NCBI GenBank assembly: GCA_034409055.1
Contig: DAOUMU010000244.1
Location: 1 to 23,414, forward strand
Origin: DAOUMU01 sp034409055
GTDB taxonomy: Bacteria > Chloroflexota > Anaerolineae > 4572-78 > J111
Reading direction: 5' to 3'
DNA: 23,414 bases
The translations under genes and the position numbers were made by a program. Below are positions 1 to 8,843 of this stretch, piece by piece. Position 1 is the first letter of the stretch. Every line of letters starts with the position of its first letter. The notes below the pieces were generated by a model. The model was not told the DNA's origin and did no database searches. It worked only from the letters and a program-made list of their open reading frames with translations.

Positions 1-131
1 AAAGTGACATAACAACTACTGAAGGATTTCCGCCGAGCTGTAGTAGAGCCTTGCACCCAACAATCGGAGCATTCACACTCCGGTAAGGTGGTAGCCAGGG
101 ATAGTTTCCAGACAGAAACTAGACTAAAACA
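1..131. other. Leader region at window edge, no gene seen
   Basis: No coding region is evident before the ATG at 132. Two short inverted repeats are visible: CGGAG/CTCCG around 65-82, and TAGTTTC (102-108) with GAAACTA (115-121) ending 10 bases before the start codon. No clear Shine-Dalgarno sequence or good -35/-10 pair precedes the ATG. The upstream gene lies outside the window, so it cannot be said whether this is an intra-operon gap or a promoter region. Confidence 0.4.
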
Positions 132-1313
132 ATGTCAGTAAACCAAACATGCCCCAACTGTAATTCAGGGCGAATGTCGATTTTTTATGAGCTTAAGAAC
201 GTTCCCGTACATAGCGTGTTACTCCTGACCAGCCGGGAGAAGGCCCTAGATTATCCCCGGGGGGATATTGCTTTGGGGTTCTGCCAGACCTGTGGGTTTA
301 TCTCTAATGTTGTCTTCGACCCCAGCCTGCATGAATATTCAGCCGAATATGAACCAACGCAGGGTTTCTCCTCCACCTTCAATCTGTTTCATCGGAACCT
401 GGCCACCCGTTTGATTGAGCAATACGATTTGCACGGTAAGGACATCATCGAGATCGGCTGTGGCCAGGGTGAGTTCTTAACCCTGCTGTGCGAACTTGGT
501 AACAATCGGGGAATTGGCTTTGATCCAGCTTACGTCAGCGGGCGTAACCAGAGTGAAGCCTCAGATCGAATCACCTTCATTGAGGATTTCTATTCGGAGA
601 AATATGCTGACTATCGCGGTGACTTTGTGTGCTGCAAGATGACCCTGGAACATATTCAGAATACGTTTGACTTCGTCAGCATAGTGCGGCGTTCAATTGG
701 GGATCGGCCAGATACGATTGTCTTTTTTCAGGTTCCAGATGTGGTGCGTATTCTGCGTGAGTTAGCGTTTTGGGACATTTATTATGAACACTGTTCTTAC
801 TTTAGCCTGGGTTCGTTAGCCCGTTTATTTCGAAAGTGTGGCTTTGAGGTGATTGATCTGGCCAGGGAGTATGATGATCAATACCTGATGATAGAGGCCA
901 GACCCGGGAACGGATCTGACCAGACTGTCCTCGATCAGGAGAACGATTTAGAAACGTTAAAGCAAGACGTGACCTGTTTTGCTGAAAATTATCGACACAA
1001 ACTGGAGACCTGGCAAAAGGATTTGCAGGAAATCAGGCAGAATGGGCAGCGAGCCGTGATTTGGGGGGGCGGTTCAAAAGGGGTCGCCTTTTTGACGACA
1101 CTCGATATTCAAGACGAAGTTGAGTATGCAGTTGATATCAATCCTTACAAACACGGCACTTATATGGCCGGAACCGGACAGCAGATTGTGTCACCGGAGT
1201 TTCTACGAGAATATAGACCCGATGTTGTCATCGTGATGAACTCGATTTACTGCAATGAAATTCAGCAGGACCTCGACCGGATGGGAGTCACGGCCAGGCT
1301 TATGCCGGTCTGA
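132..1313 (+). CDS. Sugar C-methyltransferase, zinc-binding class I SAM type (copy 1)
   Basis: A 393-residue SAM-dependent methyltransferase with the three-part layout of deoxysugar C-methyltransferases such as TylC3, NovU and TcaB9. An N-terminal zinc-binding module has CPNC at residues 7-10 and CQTC at 51-54. A Rossmann domain carries SAM motif I, EIGCGQG, at about 107-113. The C-terminal domain resembles Methyltransf_14 (GGGSKG, about 312-317, and VDINP). The active-site pattern Y217-x-E219-H220 and H174 in LEH match the residues I recall for TcaB9. Known members methylate dTDP-4-keto-deoxysugars in the cytoplasm. The real substrate here is unknown, and no dTDP-sugar dehydratase lies in the window. 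It is followed by a close paralogue after a 111-base gap containing a hairpin. Confidence 0.88.
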   Translation: MSVNQTCPNCNSGRMSIFYELKNVPVHSVLLLTSREKALDYPRGDIALGFCQTCGFISNVVFDPSLHEYSAEYEPTQGFSSTFNLFHRNLATRLIEQYDLHGKDIIEIGCGQGEFLTLLCELGNNRGIGFDPAYVSGRNQSEASDRITFIEDFYSEKYADYRGDFVCCKMTLEHIQNTFDFVSIVRRSIGDRPDTIVFFQVPDVVRILRELAFWDIYYEHCSYFSLGSLARLFRKCGFEVIDLAREYDDQYLMIEARPGNGSDQTVLDQENDLETLKQDVTCFAENYRHKLETWQKDLQEIRQNGQRAVIWGGGSKGVAFLTTLDIQDEVEYAVDINPYKHGTYMAGTGQQIVSPEFLREYRPDVVIVMNSIYCNEIQQDLDRMGVTARLMPV

Positions 1314-1336
1314 CGACAAGGAACAAGTAGCAGGGG

Positions 1337-1377
1337 AGCAGGGTAGCAGGTAGCAAATTGTTACTTGCTACCCTGCT
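1337..1377. terminator. Perfect 12-bp hairpin between the two methyltransferase genes
   Basis: AGCAGGGTAGCA (1337-1348) pairs perfectly with TGCTACCCTGCT (1366-1377), followed by ATTTTAT. An alternative stem GGTAGCAA (1349-1356) with TTGCTACC (1365-1372) is also perfect, so the element can fold in two ways. It may end transcription of the first methyltransferase or be a dispersed repeat: similar AGCAAGTAGC-type sequence occurs near 9986-10020 and around 14668-14705. The downstream T-run is short, so terminator strength is uncertain. Confidence 0.5.
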
Positions 1378-1380
1378 ATT

Positions 1381-1409
1381 TTATACACAGCAGAACGTTT
1401 CTGTATAAT
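1381..1409 (+). promoter_or_regulatory. Possible -10 box of the second methyltransferase gene
   Basis: A perfect TATAAT lies at 1404-1409, 15 bases before the ATG at 1425. The hexamer 17 bases upstream (1381-1386, TTATAC) is a poor -35. Transcription would start only about 8 bases before the start codon and no Shine-Dalgarno sequence is visible, so the mRNA would be nearly leaderless. This could also be chance in AT-rich DNA. Confidence 0.3.
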
Positions 1410-1424
1410 GCTTGGATATCTACA

Positions 1425-2624
1425 ATGATAAACAACTATAATACTTCTCAGGAGGGCATCTGCCCTGTCTGCCATGGGACAGATATTGATGTCTTTGTCG
1501 AGATTCTCGATGTACCTGTGCATTGCAACCTGCTCTGGCCAAGCCGGGAGGAAGCTATCCAGGCTCCCCGTGGGGATATCCGGTTAGGATTTTGCCGGGA
1601 TTGTGGGCACATTTTCAATCTAGCTTTCAAGCCAGAGTTGATGGAATATAGCCAGGCTTATGAAAACTCTCTCCATTTCTCACCCCGTTTCCAGAGCTAT
1701 GCCGAGGCCCTGGCCAGGCAATTGGTCGATCGTTATGATTTACATAACAAGAATGTCCTTGAGATCGGCTGCGGTCAAGGCGATTTTCTGAAGCTGCTAG
1801 GCGAATTGGGGGGGAATCGCGGTGTAGGATTTGATCCAAGTTACGTGCCTGATTCAGATGCAGAGGCAGCTCTGGAGCAGATAACATTCATCCAGGATTT
1901 TTACTCGGAACGTTATGCCGATTATCAGGCTGATCTGATCTGCAGCCGCCATGTTTTAGAGCACATCCAATTTCCCCGTGATTTTCTAAACAGTGTACGC
2001 CGGTCAATCGGCCATCGTCTGAAGACGGTAGTGTTTTTTGAAGTGCCAAATGTCTTGTTCACGTTACGAGATATGGGCATTTGGGACCTGATCTACGAAC
2101 ATTATTCTTACTTCAGCCCTTGCTCGCTGGCTCGTCTGTTTACGTCGTGTGGGTTTGAGGTCCATTACCTGGCTGAAACGTATGAGGGGCAGTTTCTGAC
2201 CATCGAGGCATTGCCCCGTGAGGATTTAGCCGGTTCTACGTCACCGTCTGAGAATAGCCTCCCGGAGATGGCTGCTCTGGTGACGGCCTTTGCCGACAAA
2301 TATCGACGCAAGGTAGAGCATTGGCGGCATCAGTTGGCCCAGATGACCCAGGCCGGACAGCGGGTGGTCGTCTGGGGCAGTGGGTCGAAGGGAGTGACTT
2401 TTTTGAATGTGCTCAAGACTCAAGACCAGATTGAATATGTCGTAGATATCAATCCTCGTAAACAGGGGATGTACACCGCCGGGGTTGGACAACAGATTGT
2501 GACGCCTGGGTTTCTGCAAGATTATCAGCCGGATGTGGTCATTATTATGAATCCGGTCTATCAAGCTGAAATTCGACAGATGGCGAATAGTCTTAGTCTA
2601 AATCCTGAATTTATGTCTGTATAG
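1425..2624 (+). CDS. Sugar C-methyltransferase, zinc-binding class I SAM type (copy 2)
   Basis: A 399-residue paralogue of the gene at 132-1313, similar along the whole length, so a tandem duplication is likely. CPVC (13-16) and CRDC (57-60) form the zinc module, EIGCGQG (113-119) is SAM motif I, and GSGSKG and VDINP mark the C-terminal domain. The frame extends upstream to a TTG at 1365, but that lies inside the hairpin, and homology with copy 1 begins only around the ATG at 1425, so 1425 is preferred. The position matching catalytic Tyr in the Y-x-E-H motif is Ile223 (I223-Y224-E225-H226) where copy 1 has Tyr. This suggests altered activity or substrate. The remaining motif residues, including His180 of LEH, are kept. 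Confidence 0.87.
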   Translation: MINNYNTSQEGICPVCHGTDIDVFVEILDVPVHCNLLWPSREEAIQAPRGDIRLGFCRDCGHIFNLAFKPELMEYSQAYENSLHFSPRFQSYAEALARQLVDRYDLHNKNVLEIGCGQGDFLKLLGELGGNRGVGFDPSYVPDSDAEAALEQITFIQDFYSERYADYQADLICSRHVLEHIQFPRDFLNSVRRSIGHRLKTVVFFEVPNVLFTLRDMGIWDLIYEHYSYFSPCSLARLFTSCGFEVHYLAETYEGQFLTIEALPREDLAGSTSPSENSLPEMAALVTAFADKYRRKVEHWRHQLAQMTQAGQRVVVWGSGSKGVTFLNVLKTQDQIEYVVDINPRKQGMYTAGVGQQIVTPGFLQDYQPDVVIIMNPVYQAEIRQMANSLSLNPEFMSV

Positions 2625-2637
2625 TGTTTTTCCTCTT

Positions 2638-2703
2638 TTCTAACCATTTTCTAACTTATTTCACATTTAGTTCCTATTGTCCTATGTTAAAGTGAGACTG
2701 GTG
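2638..2703 (+). promoter_or_regulatory. Repeat-activated promoter of the GT2/GT-C operon (copy A)
   Basis: TTCTAAC occurs at 2638-2644 and again at 2649-2655, an 11-bp period, with a degenerate third unit starting CACATT at 2662. TTCACA (2660-2665) and TATGTT (2683-2688) form a sigma70-like pair with a 17-bp spacer. The block 2641-2689 matches 10095-10144 with one substitution and one extra T. Downstream similarity (GTGAG-AC-GGT) continues to about 2703. Three 8-bp units separated by 3 bp resemble a Pho box or another OmpR-family site. Expected start of transcription is near 2695, leaving about 107 bases of leader. Confidence 0.65.
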
Positions 2704-2801
2704 CCAGAGTTGGATTCTTAGGCGATCAAAAGGGATCAGGTTGACTTCCTGAAAAATGAAAGATCTCCTCGAGTGAATAACAACCAACAGTTCGGAGATT
2801 G

Positions 2802-3854
2802 ATGATTATGACTGTAAAGGAAAGACCCCATGCGGATTCACTGACCAGCTTTTCCGCTTCCCCCCAAAAAATACCTGGGTGGGCTGTTGAAAGGGAAACT
2901 ATTGAGGCCGACTCACTCGATTTATCTATTGTTGTCCCTGTTTACAACGAGGAAGAGAATTTGAAACAGCTTTATACCCGGTTGGACACAGTTTTACGTG
3001 AGTCTGGCCAATGTTATGAAATTATTTTTGTGGACGATGGTAGTTATGATCGCAGTTATGAAATCATGCGGGAACTCCATAAACTGGATCCCCATGTTAA
3101 GGTGATCCGTTTCCGTCGTAATTTTGGGCAAACAGCAGCTTTTACCGCTGGTTTCGACTGGGCCTGTGGCCAGGTGATCGTCACCATTGACGCGGATTTA
3201 CAGAATGACCCGGCCGATATTCCCCGGCTGCTGGAGGGTATCGAGGCTGGTTATGACATTGTCAGTGGTTGGCGAGTCAAGCGGCAGGACGCCTTTTTAC
3301 TGCGCCGCTTGCCTTCAATGCTGGCCAACTGGCTGATCTCCAAGGTAACGAAGGTTCAGTTACACGACTACGGTTGTTCACTGAAGGTCTACCGCAGTGA
3401 CGTGGTTAAGAATGTCAACTTGTATGGCGAGTTACACCGCTTTATTCCGGCGCTGGCCAGTTCGATTGGGGCTCGGGTGCTTGAATTACCGGTCAATCAT
3501 TTTCCCCGCCAGTACGGTCAATCCAAGTATGGTATCTCGCGGACAATACGGGTGATCCTTGATCTATTGACCGTTCATTTTCTGCTCAGTTACTCGGTCC
3601 GCCCTATGCAACTCTTCGGCTTGCTGGGTTTCCTGGGAATGGTACTAGGCACAGCCATTGGCACTTACCTAACCGGGGTGAAATTACTATTGAATCAGAA
3701 TATCGGTGGCCGTCCCCTGTTACTATTGGCGATTCTGTTGGTTGTGGTCGGTATCCAGTTGTTGACGATGGGGCTATTGGGCGAGATGGTGATGCGAGCT
3801 TACTACGAGACTCAGCAGAAGTCTATCTATTATGTTCGAAATGTGCTGAAGTGA
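2802..3854 (+). CDS. GT2 polyprenyl-phosphate sugar synthase (DPM1/GtrB-like)
   Basis: A 350-residue family 2 glycosyltransferase that probably moves a sugar from a nucleotide donor to undecaprenyl phosphate on the inner membrane face. Visible motifs are VVPVYNEEENL (about 44-54), FVDDGS, the metal-binding DAD at 130-132 followed by LQNDP, and a basic YGQSKYG loop. Two C-terminal hydrophobic segments lie at about 265-290 and 305-328, typical of GtrB/ArnC membrane anchors. GGAG at 2794-2797 favours ATG 2802; ATG 2808 is also possible and a TTG at 2799 is too close. About 40 extra N-terminal residues precede the catalytic domain. It heads a same-strand run of three GT-C-like proteins and a flippase-like protein, which suggests that it makes their lipid-linked donor. 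The sugar is unknown. Confidence 0.85.
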   Translation: MIMTVKERPHADSLTSFSASPQKIPGWAVERETIEADSLDLSIVVPVYNEEENLKQLYTRLDTVLRESGQCYEIIFVDDGSYDRSYEIMRELHKLDPHVKVIRFRRNFGQTAAFTAGFDWACGQVIVTIDADLQNDPADIPRLLEGIEAGYDIVSGWRVKRQDAFLLRRLPSMLANWLISKVTKVQLHDYGCSLKVYRSDVVKNVNLYGELHRFIPALASSIGARVLELPVNHFPRQYGQSKYGISRTIRVILDLLTVHFLLSYSVRPMQLFGLLGFLGMVLGTAIGTYLTGVKLLLNQNIGGRPLLLLAILLVVVGIQLLTMGLLGEMVMRAYYETQQKSIYYVRNVLK

Positions 3855-3903
3855 TCAACTGTCAAGTTCTAAATGAGGGAATATAACGAGGAGTAATGAG
3901 TAG

Positions 3904-5433
3904 ATGAAGACATTCATTGAAAAGTTTAAACGAGAATGGGATATATCGATTATTCTGTTTCTTATTCTTTTAACTGGTTATGCATATATCTTTCCTCGAT
4001 GGGCTGACTGGAATCAAAATTCTCGTTTAAACTTGGTGATGGCCATTGTAGATAAGGGGACATTGTCCATTGATGACTACCATGAAAATACTGAAGATAA
4101 ATTCAACCTTAAGGGGCATTATTATAGCACAAAAGCGCCTGGTTCCGCTTTTTTGGGAGTACCTGTTTATTGGTTGTTTCGCCAGTTTACAGGTAGCTCT
4201 TTGATAAACAGGCTGACGGATTTTCCCACCTCTAATCAAGCTGCGACCGAGACGTTGAGAGAAGGTGGCACAGGAATCTCGGCTGAGAAATTGTATGTAG
4301 CGTTTGCTCTTTATGTCGTTACCCTCTGGGTGGTCTCTATTCCTTCGGCTTTATTGGGAGTGGTCATTTATCACTTTCTGGGTCACTTTACCAACTCGCA
4401 GGGATATCGAATTTGGTTGACTTTGGTCTATGGTCTGGCCACGAGTGCCTTTCCTTACGCGGGAAGTTACTACGGTCATCAGATTGTGGCCGTTTTCCTT
4501 TTCTTTGCTTTTTATTTACTTTTCCGAGAGGGGTATCGTCAATCCACACGTCCAACCGTTCTATTGCTAGTTGGTTTTTTGATGGCCTATGCTACCATCA
4601 CTGAGTACCCGGCGGCTCTTATTGCTGGCGGACTTTTCTTTTACGCCCTATACAAACTGCCAAAGAAGACAGCAATCGTCCCCTTAATTGTAGGTGGGAT
4701 TCCACCAATTATCCTCTGGATGATTTACAATTATTCCGTCTTTGGCAAGCCCATTGCTTTTGGTTATTCGGTCAAGAACGCATTTTCGGAAAACCAGGTT
4801 GGCCTTTTTAGTCTAACCTATCCCCACTGGGAGGCGCTGTGGGGAATCACATTTGGTTCATACCGAGGCCTATTCTTTCTCGCCCCGGTCTTACTACTGG
4901 CTATTCCGGGTTTTTATTATTTCTTCCAACGTCATGATCTGCGGGCAGAGTTTTTGATGTGTTTATATGCCGTGGTTACTTTTTTGTTATTTAACGGTTC
5001 ATCAGTGATGTGGAGTGGTGGCTTTGCCGTCGGACCTCGTTACTTGGTACTGATGCTGCCCTTTTTGGCTGTGCCCCTTATCTTCTTTACGAATATTTGG
5101 GGAGATGTGGCCTGGATGAAATGGTTAATCGCCTTCTTAACAACTTGGTCAGTTAGTTTTATTTGGATTGAGACACTGAGCGGGCAGAACTTCCCAGATT
5201 ATACCAGAAATCCACTGATTAACTATTCGTTACCTAAACTGATGGCAGGTGATATTGCCCGCAACATTGGCACAATATTGGGTTTATCTGGTTGGTTTAG
5301 TTTACTTCCCTTGTTGATGTTGTTCATCCTTTTGTTTGGTTTTCTGTTTAAGCAATTTATGCAAATGAGTATTGGGCAAGGTCCAGAGTTGCCACATAAA
5401 AGCCAGATGCTTGTTACTGGTGATAGGGGATAG
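3904..5433 (+). CDS. Polytopic GT-C-like membrane protein
   Basis: A 509-residue integral membrane protein with roughly ten or more hydrophobic segments, the first at about 14-30. After segment 1 comes a non-cytoplasmic loop rich in acidic residues (D35, D50, D57, D58) and the motif GHYYSTKAPG (71-80). This fits the general plan of GT-C enzymes (PMT/ArnT-like), which take sugars from polyprenyl-phosphate donors, but no family signature is strong enough for a specific name. GAGGAG at 3888-3893 lies 10 bases before ATG 3904. A spurious ATG at 3897 hits a stop after three codons. It sits 49 bases after the GT2 gene and its stop codon overlaps the ribosome-binding site of the next gene, so the genes are probably co-transcribed. 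Confidence 0.75.
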   Translation: MKTFIEKFKREWDISIILFLILLTGYAYIFPRWADWNQNSRLNLVMAIVDKGTLSIDDYHENTEDKFNLKGHYYSTKAPGSAFLGVPVYWLFRQFTGSSLINRLTDFPTSNQAATETLREGGTGISAEKLYVAFALYVVTLWVVSIPSALLGVVIYHFLGHFTNSQGYRIWLTLVYGLATSAFPYAGSYYGHQIVAVFLFFAFYLLFREGYRQSTRPTVLLLVGFLMAYATITEYPAALIAGGLFFYALYKLPKKTAIVPLIVGGIPPIILWMIYNYSVFGKPIAFGYSVKNAFSENQVGLFSLTYPHWEALWGITFGSYRGLFFLAPVLLLAIPGFYYFFQRHDLRAEFLMCLYAVVTFLLFNGSSVMWSGGFAVGPRYLVLMLPFLAVPLIFFTNIWGDVAWMKWLIAFLTTWSVSFIWIETLSGQNFPDYTRNPLINYSLPKLMAGDIARNIGTILGLSGWFSLLPLLMLFILLFGFLFKQFMQMSIGQGPELPHKSQMLVTGDRG

Positions 5434-5444
5434 GAGCAAAAAAG

Positions 5445-7139
5445 ATGAAATCTGTTGCCTCTACACCTCAAGAATTGAGGGTATCTGCTATTAACGTTTT
5501 AGCTGGTGTTGGGGAATGGCGGTTTGTGGTTATTGTCACATTGTTTGTGTTAGTTGTTACTAGCCTTCCATATCTATACGGGTATTTTTCCACCCCATCC
5601 GATCGGCAATTTATGGGGCTTATCTTCAATGTTCCAGACCATGCTCAATATTTCTCATGGTATAGGGATTTCCAAACTGATAATTTGATATCCAATCGAA
5701 TGACGCCCGAGCCCAGCGCGCCTCTTTTCTTCAATTTGCTTTGGTGGGTGTTGGCTCGAATAGGTTTCTATACAGGCCTGGGCTATATCCAAATATTTAT
5801 GCTCTTCCGCCTGGTAGCGGTGACAGCTTTTCTATTTATGCTTTACTACTTCTGTTCACTGATTTTTGAGCAGGTTTGGGAACGAAAAATTGCGTTCCTG
5901 ATCGTCACATTTGCCTCCGGACTGGGCTGGATTTTAGTTGTTTTGAAGTATACAGTGACAAATGGAGAGTTGCTGTTCCCCCTTGATGTTTTTAAGGCCG
6001 GTACGAACACCTTCTGGTCTATAATGGCTTTCCCACATTTTATTACGGCTAATACACTTATTCTGGCCATCTTTGCCTTATTTCTGATAGGTTATGAGCG
6101 TGACCAACTCAAATATGCTTGGTTAGCTGGTATAGCGGCCGCAGTTTTAGGGTGGCAACATGTCTACGATTTAATAACCGTCTATGGAGTATTAGGTGTA
6201 TTTTTCGGGCTGGAAACCATTCGAACCAGAAAGATCCTCTGGTATCTGGTGAGAGCTGGTTTGATATTGGGGTTGCTGTCAGTTTGGACCCCTCTTTATG
6301 CGTTATATTTAACCAAGCTTGATCCTAACTGGCGTGAGGTGTTGGACCAATTTGACAACGCTGGCGTTTTTACCTCAAATCCATTTCATATGATTATTTT
6401 GATGGGATTTCCTTTACTGGTGGCAGTACTCACATTTGATGGCTTCACGCCATTAAAAGAGCGGACCCACCGGGAATTGTTCATCAAAACTTGGTTTTTA
6501 ACCAGTTTTGTGTTGGCTTACCTGCCAGTGGGTTACCAAGTACACCTGACCAATCTATGGCAGGTGCCAGTTGGTATTTTGGCAACTATTGGTCTTTGCC
6601 GGCGGATTGCCCCGTATCTGAGCGAGGTTTTTGATACTTGGCTAAGTTGCTTTCGGTCACACGAACGAGCTCAGCGCCTATTGGCGATTGGTTTTCTACT
6701 TCTCGCCTCATTAACCAACGTTTATTTATGGACTTGGCGGTTTGTAGATTTAGAACGACACGATTATCCATACTACCTGTACAACAATGAAATTGCTGCC
6801 CTGGCCTGGCTAGAAGCCAATGTCGGACCAGATGATGTGGTCCTTAGTTCGTTAACCATCGGGCAGTATGTTCCTGTCCTTACCGATGCCCATACTTTCG
6901 TCGGCCACTGGGCGCAGACACGCGATTTTTATGGCAAGCTGGCGATAGTTGAGGAGTTCTTTGTTGAAGGCACTGACGATGCCCGTCGGCAGCAGATTCT
7001 ACAGCAATATGACGTGGATTATATTTTCTATAGTTCAGTTGAGCGGAACTTGGGTGGGTACACACCCAACACTTCGTCGTTCCTCCAGCCAGTATACGCC
7101 TCGTCCGGCGTACAAATCTATCGAGTACAGGTCGAATAG
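5445..7139 (+). CDS. Large polytopic membrane protein, probable GT-C glycosyltransferase
   Basis: A 564-residue protein with a transmembrane N-terminal and central part (first segment about 27-47) and a soluble C-terminal domain from about residue 430. The first external loop carries VPDHAQYFSWYRDF (about 63-76) with acidic residues where GT-C enzymes keep their catalytic Asp. The tail contains NNEIAALAWLEANVGPDDVV, a pattern common at the end of PMT-like proteins and typical of an extracytoplasmic alpha/beta domain. AGGAG (5432-5436) overlaps the upstream stop codon and is 8 bases from ATG 5445, indicating translational coupling. The exact reaction is unknown. The 3.9-7.1 kb stretch appears more T-rich than the genes after 8.8 kb, which may only reflect hydrophobic codons. 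Confidence 0.75.
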   Translation: MKSVASTPQELRVSAINVLAGVGEWRFVVIVTLFVLVVTSLPYLYGYFSTPSDRQFMGLIFNVPDHAQYFSWYRDFQTDNLISNRMTPEPSAPLFFNLLWWVLARIGFYTGLGYIQIFMLFRLVAVTAFLFMLYYFCSLIFEQVWERKIAFLIVTFASGLGWILVVLKYTVTNGELLFPLDVFKAGTNTFWSIMAFPHFITANTLILAIFALFLIGYERDQLKYAWLAGIAAAVLGWQHVYDLITVYGVLGVFFGLETIRTRKILWYLVRAGLILGLLSVWTPLYALYLTKLDPNWREVLDQFDNAGVFTSNPFHMIILMGFPLLVAVLTFDGFTPLKERTHRELFIKTWFLTSFVLAYLPVGYQVHLTNLWQVPVGILATIGLCRRIAPYLSEVFDTWLSCFRSHERAQRLLAIGFLLLASLTNVYLWTWRFVDLERHDYPYYLYNNEIAALAWLEANVGPDDVVLSSLTIGQYVPVLTDAHTFVGHWAQTRDFYGKLAIVEEFFVEGTDDARRQQILQQYDVDYIFYSSVERNLGGYTPNTSSFLQPVYASSGVQIYRVQVE

Positions 7140-7185
7140 CTGGCTCGTCAGTACAAAATTTACCTACAGGCGATTTTTGTTTACT

Positions 7186-8775
7186 ATGAAAGGTACACAT
7201 ACTATCAAATTGAGTAAGATCGCAACACCGATCACCTTTCGTCTAGAGCAATTGTTAGCGCGAGATTGGACCTTAGTTGGATTGCTGGTGCTGCTAGGTC
7301 TGATAAGTAGAATACCATTTCGGAGTGAGATTCTCTACCACTGGGACTCAGTGAACTTTGCCTACGCCATTCGTGAATTCAACGTGGCTAAAGAGCAACC
7401 CCATCCGCCAGGTTACATTGTCTACGTTTGGCTCAGTCGCCTGGTGGATGCCGTACTACACGACGCTCAGACTACGTTAGCCAGTATCAGCCTTGTGGCT
7501 AGTGTTTTGGCGGTGGTGGCTCTTTTCTACCTGGGGCGGGCAATGTTCGACCGCCGAACCGGTCTGGTTGCTGCTTTGTTTCTGGCCACTTCACCCTTAT
7601 TCTGGTTCTACAGCGAGATCGCTCTGCCACACACTCTTGATACCTTGCTGGTGATTGTCAGTGTATGGTGGCTGTACGAGACGATGCAAGGCCATCAGCG
7701 CTATCTTTATCCGGCTGTGATTGTACTGGCTATCGCCGGAGGCGTACGCCAGCAGACTCTCGTCTTTCTGGCCCCCCTGCTCCTTTTTGCCTTGCGTCGG
7801 GTGGGCTGGAAGCGTTTTTTGACTGCCGGAGTGTTAGGTGTAGTCATCTGCTTGGCCTGGTTCATTCCGCTAATAATTTTGAATGCCGGTTTCTCAAACT
7901 ATATGCGAGTGATGGGCGAGTTTGGTAATCACTTCCAAAGTAGCACTTCAGTTTTTGTGGGAGCAGGCTGGTGGGGAATCAGGCGTAACGTGATCAAGTT
8001 GACGTTATATACCTTGTACGGTTGGAGTCTGGCCATTCTGCCAGCAATAATCTATGTTATAGCCCGTATTCGGCGACTTGAGTGGCCACGGCATTGGGAA
8101 AAAGCAATCTTCCTGCTGTTGTGGATTGGACCAACTTTGGGCTTTTATACGTTCATTCACATGGGCCAGCAAGGCTTGGTTTTTGTTTTTCTACCAGCTT
8201 TGCTGTTACTCAGCGCCGTTGGCTTGACGCGATTATTGGCCACTCAGTCCCGTCGTCTGATAGCCACGGCTGCTCTGGTAGCTTTGAACATAGGTATCTT
8301 TTGTCTGGGACCAGAGTATCCTTTGGGACCAGGCACCCAACGTTTGCTCACTCGCGCTACGATAGTTAATTCTGATCATTACTATCAAGCTCGACTCGAA
8401 GCTATTGAGAATAATTTTGCTCCCGAGTCCACGGCCATTTTAGCTGCTAACTGGCATCACGTGGAGTATTATCTGCCAGAGTACACTGAGTTACCGTTTG
8501 GTATTGGCAGTAAATGGGAAAAAAACGCAGGCATACCCAGTAATGACTCCAGAGTAGCTTTTACTGCCACGCCAGCCGAGTTGGGCTTGCAGCTCACTGC
8601 TACTGGTCAAGCGGCGATTATTATTTTTGATCCAATTTTGGCAGATTTCAATCGTACCCCAGAGTTGGGACAGACCCTCTCTCTGCCCAATGGTGACCGA
8701 CTGGAATACCTGGAATTGGGACCGGATGATCAATTGTATCTCAATCCAAATTCGTTTGGGTTGCTTTTTGAGTGA
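7186..8775 (+). CDS. GT39/PMT-like glycosyltransferase, membrane
   Basis: A 529-residue polytopic protein. The first membrane segment (about 29-42) is followed by HWDSVNFAYAI (52-62), then HPPGY (73-77). This Asp after segment 1 plus a downstream H-PPG motif is the familiar pattern of PMT/ArnT-family enzymes that transfer a sugar from polyprenyl phosphate on the outer membrane face. A C-terminal soluble part follows the last membrane segment. The frame is open upstream to 6949, but that stretch overlaps the previous gene and encodes no recognisable domain. The ATG at 7186 directly precedes the hydrophobic and conserved part, so it is the chosen start. Its Shine-Dalgarno sequence is weak. It is the third GT-C-like gene in a row after the GT2, 46 bases behind the second. 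Confidence 0.78.
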   Translation: MKGTHTIKLSKIATPITFRLEQLLARDWTLVGLLVLLGLISRIPFRSEILYHWDSVNFAYAIREFNVAKEQPHPPGYIVYVWLSRLVDAVLHDAQTTLASISLVASVLAVVALFYLGRAMFDRRTGLVAALFLATSPLFWFYSEIALPHTLDTLLVIVSVWWLYETMQGHQRYLYPAVIVLAIAGGVRQQTLVFLAPLLLFALRRVGWKRFLTAGVLGVVICLAWFIPLIILNAGFSNYMRVMGEFGNHFQSSTSVFVGAGWWGIRRNVIKLTLYTLYGWSLAILPAIIYVIARIRRLEWPRHWEKAIFLLLWIGPTLGFYTFIHMGQQGLVFVFLPALLLLSAVGLTRLLATQSRRLIATAALVALNIGIFCLGPEYPLGPGTQRLLTRATIVNSDHYYQARLEAIENNFAPESTAILAANWHHVEYYLPEYTELPFGIGSKWEKNAGIPSNDSRVAFTATPAELGLQLTATGQAAIIIFDPILADFNRTPELGQTLSLPNGDRLEYLELGPDDQLYLNPNSFGLLFE

Positions 8776-8781
8776 TTCTAG

Positions 8782-8799
8782 GTTAATCTGCGAATTAAC
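8782..8799. repeat. Short inverted repeat before flippase-like gene
   Basis: GTTAAT (8782-8787) and ATTAAC (8794-8799) form a 6-bp perfect stem with a 6-base loop, in the 68-base gap between two co-oriented genes. No clear T-run follows. It could be a weak hairpin or chance. Confidence 0.25.
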
Positions 8800-8843
8800 G
8801 TTGTGTCTTCAATCATCAACCAGAACAAAGGACTGATGACCTT

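Noticed and set aside
85..115. Cobalamin-riboswitch-like AGCCAGGGATA before the first gene
   Set aside because: Only a partial resemblance to the B12 box; the rest of the conserved core is not seen and the downstream gene is not a cobalamin gene.
6949..7185. In-frame N-terminal extension of the GT39-like gene
   Set aside because: It overlaps the coding region of the preceding gene in another frame, encodes nothing recognisable, and the hydrophobic conserved part starts right after ATG 7186.
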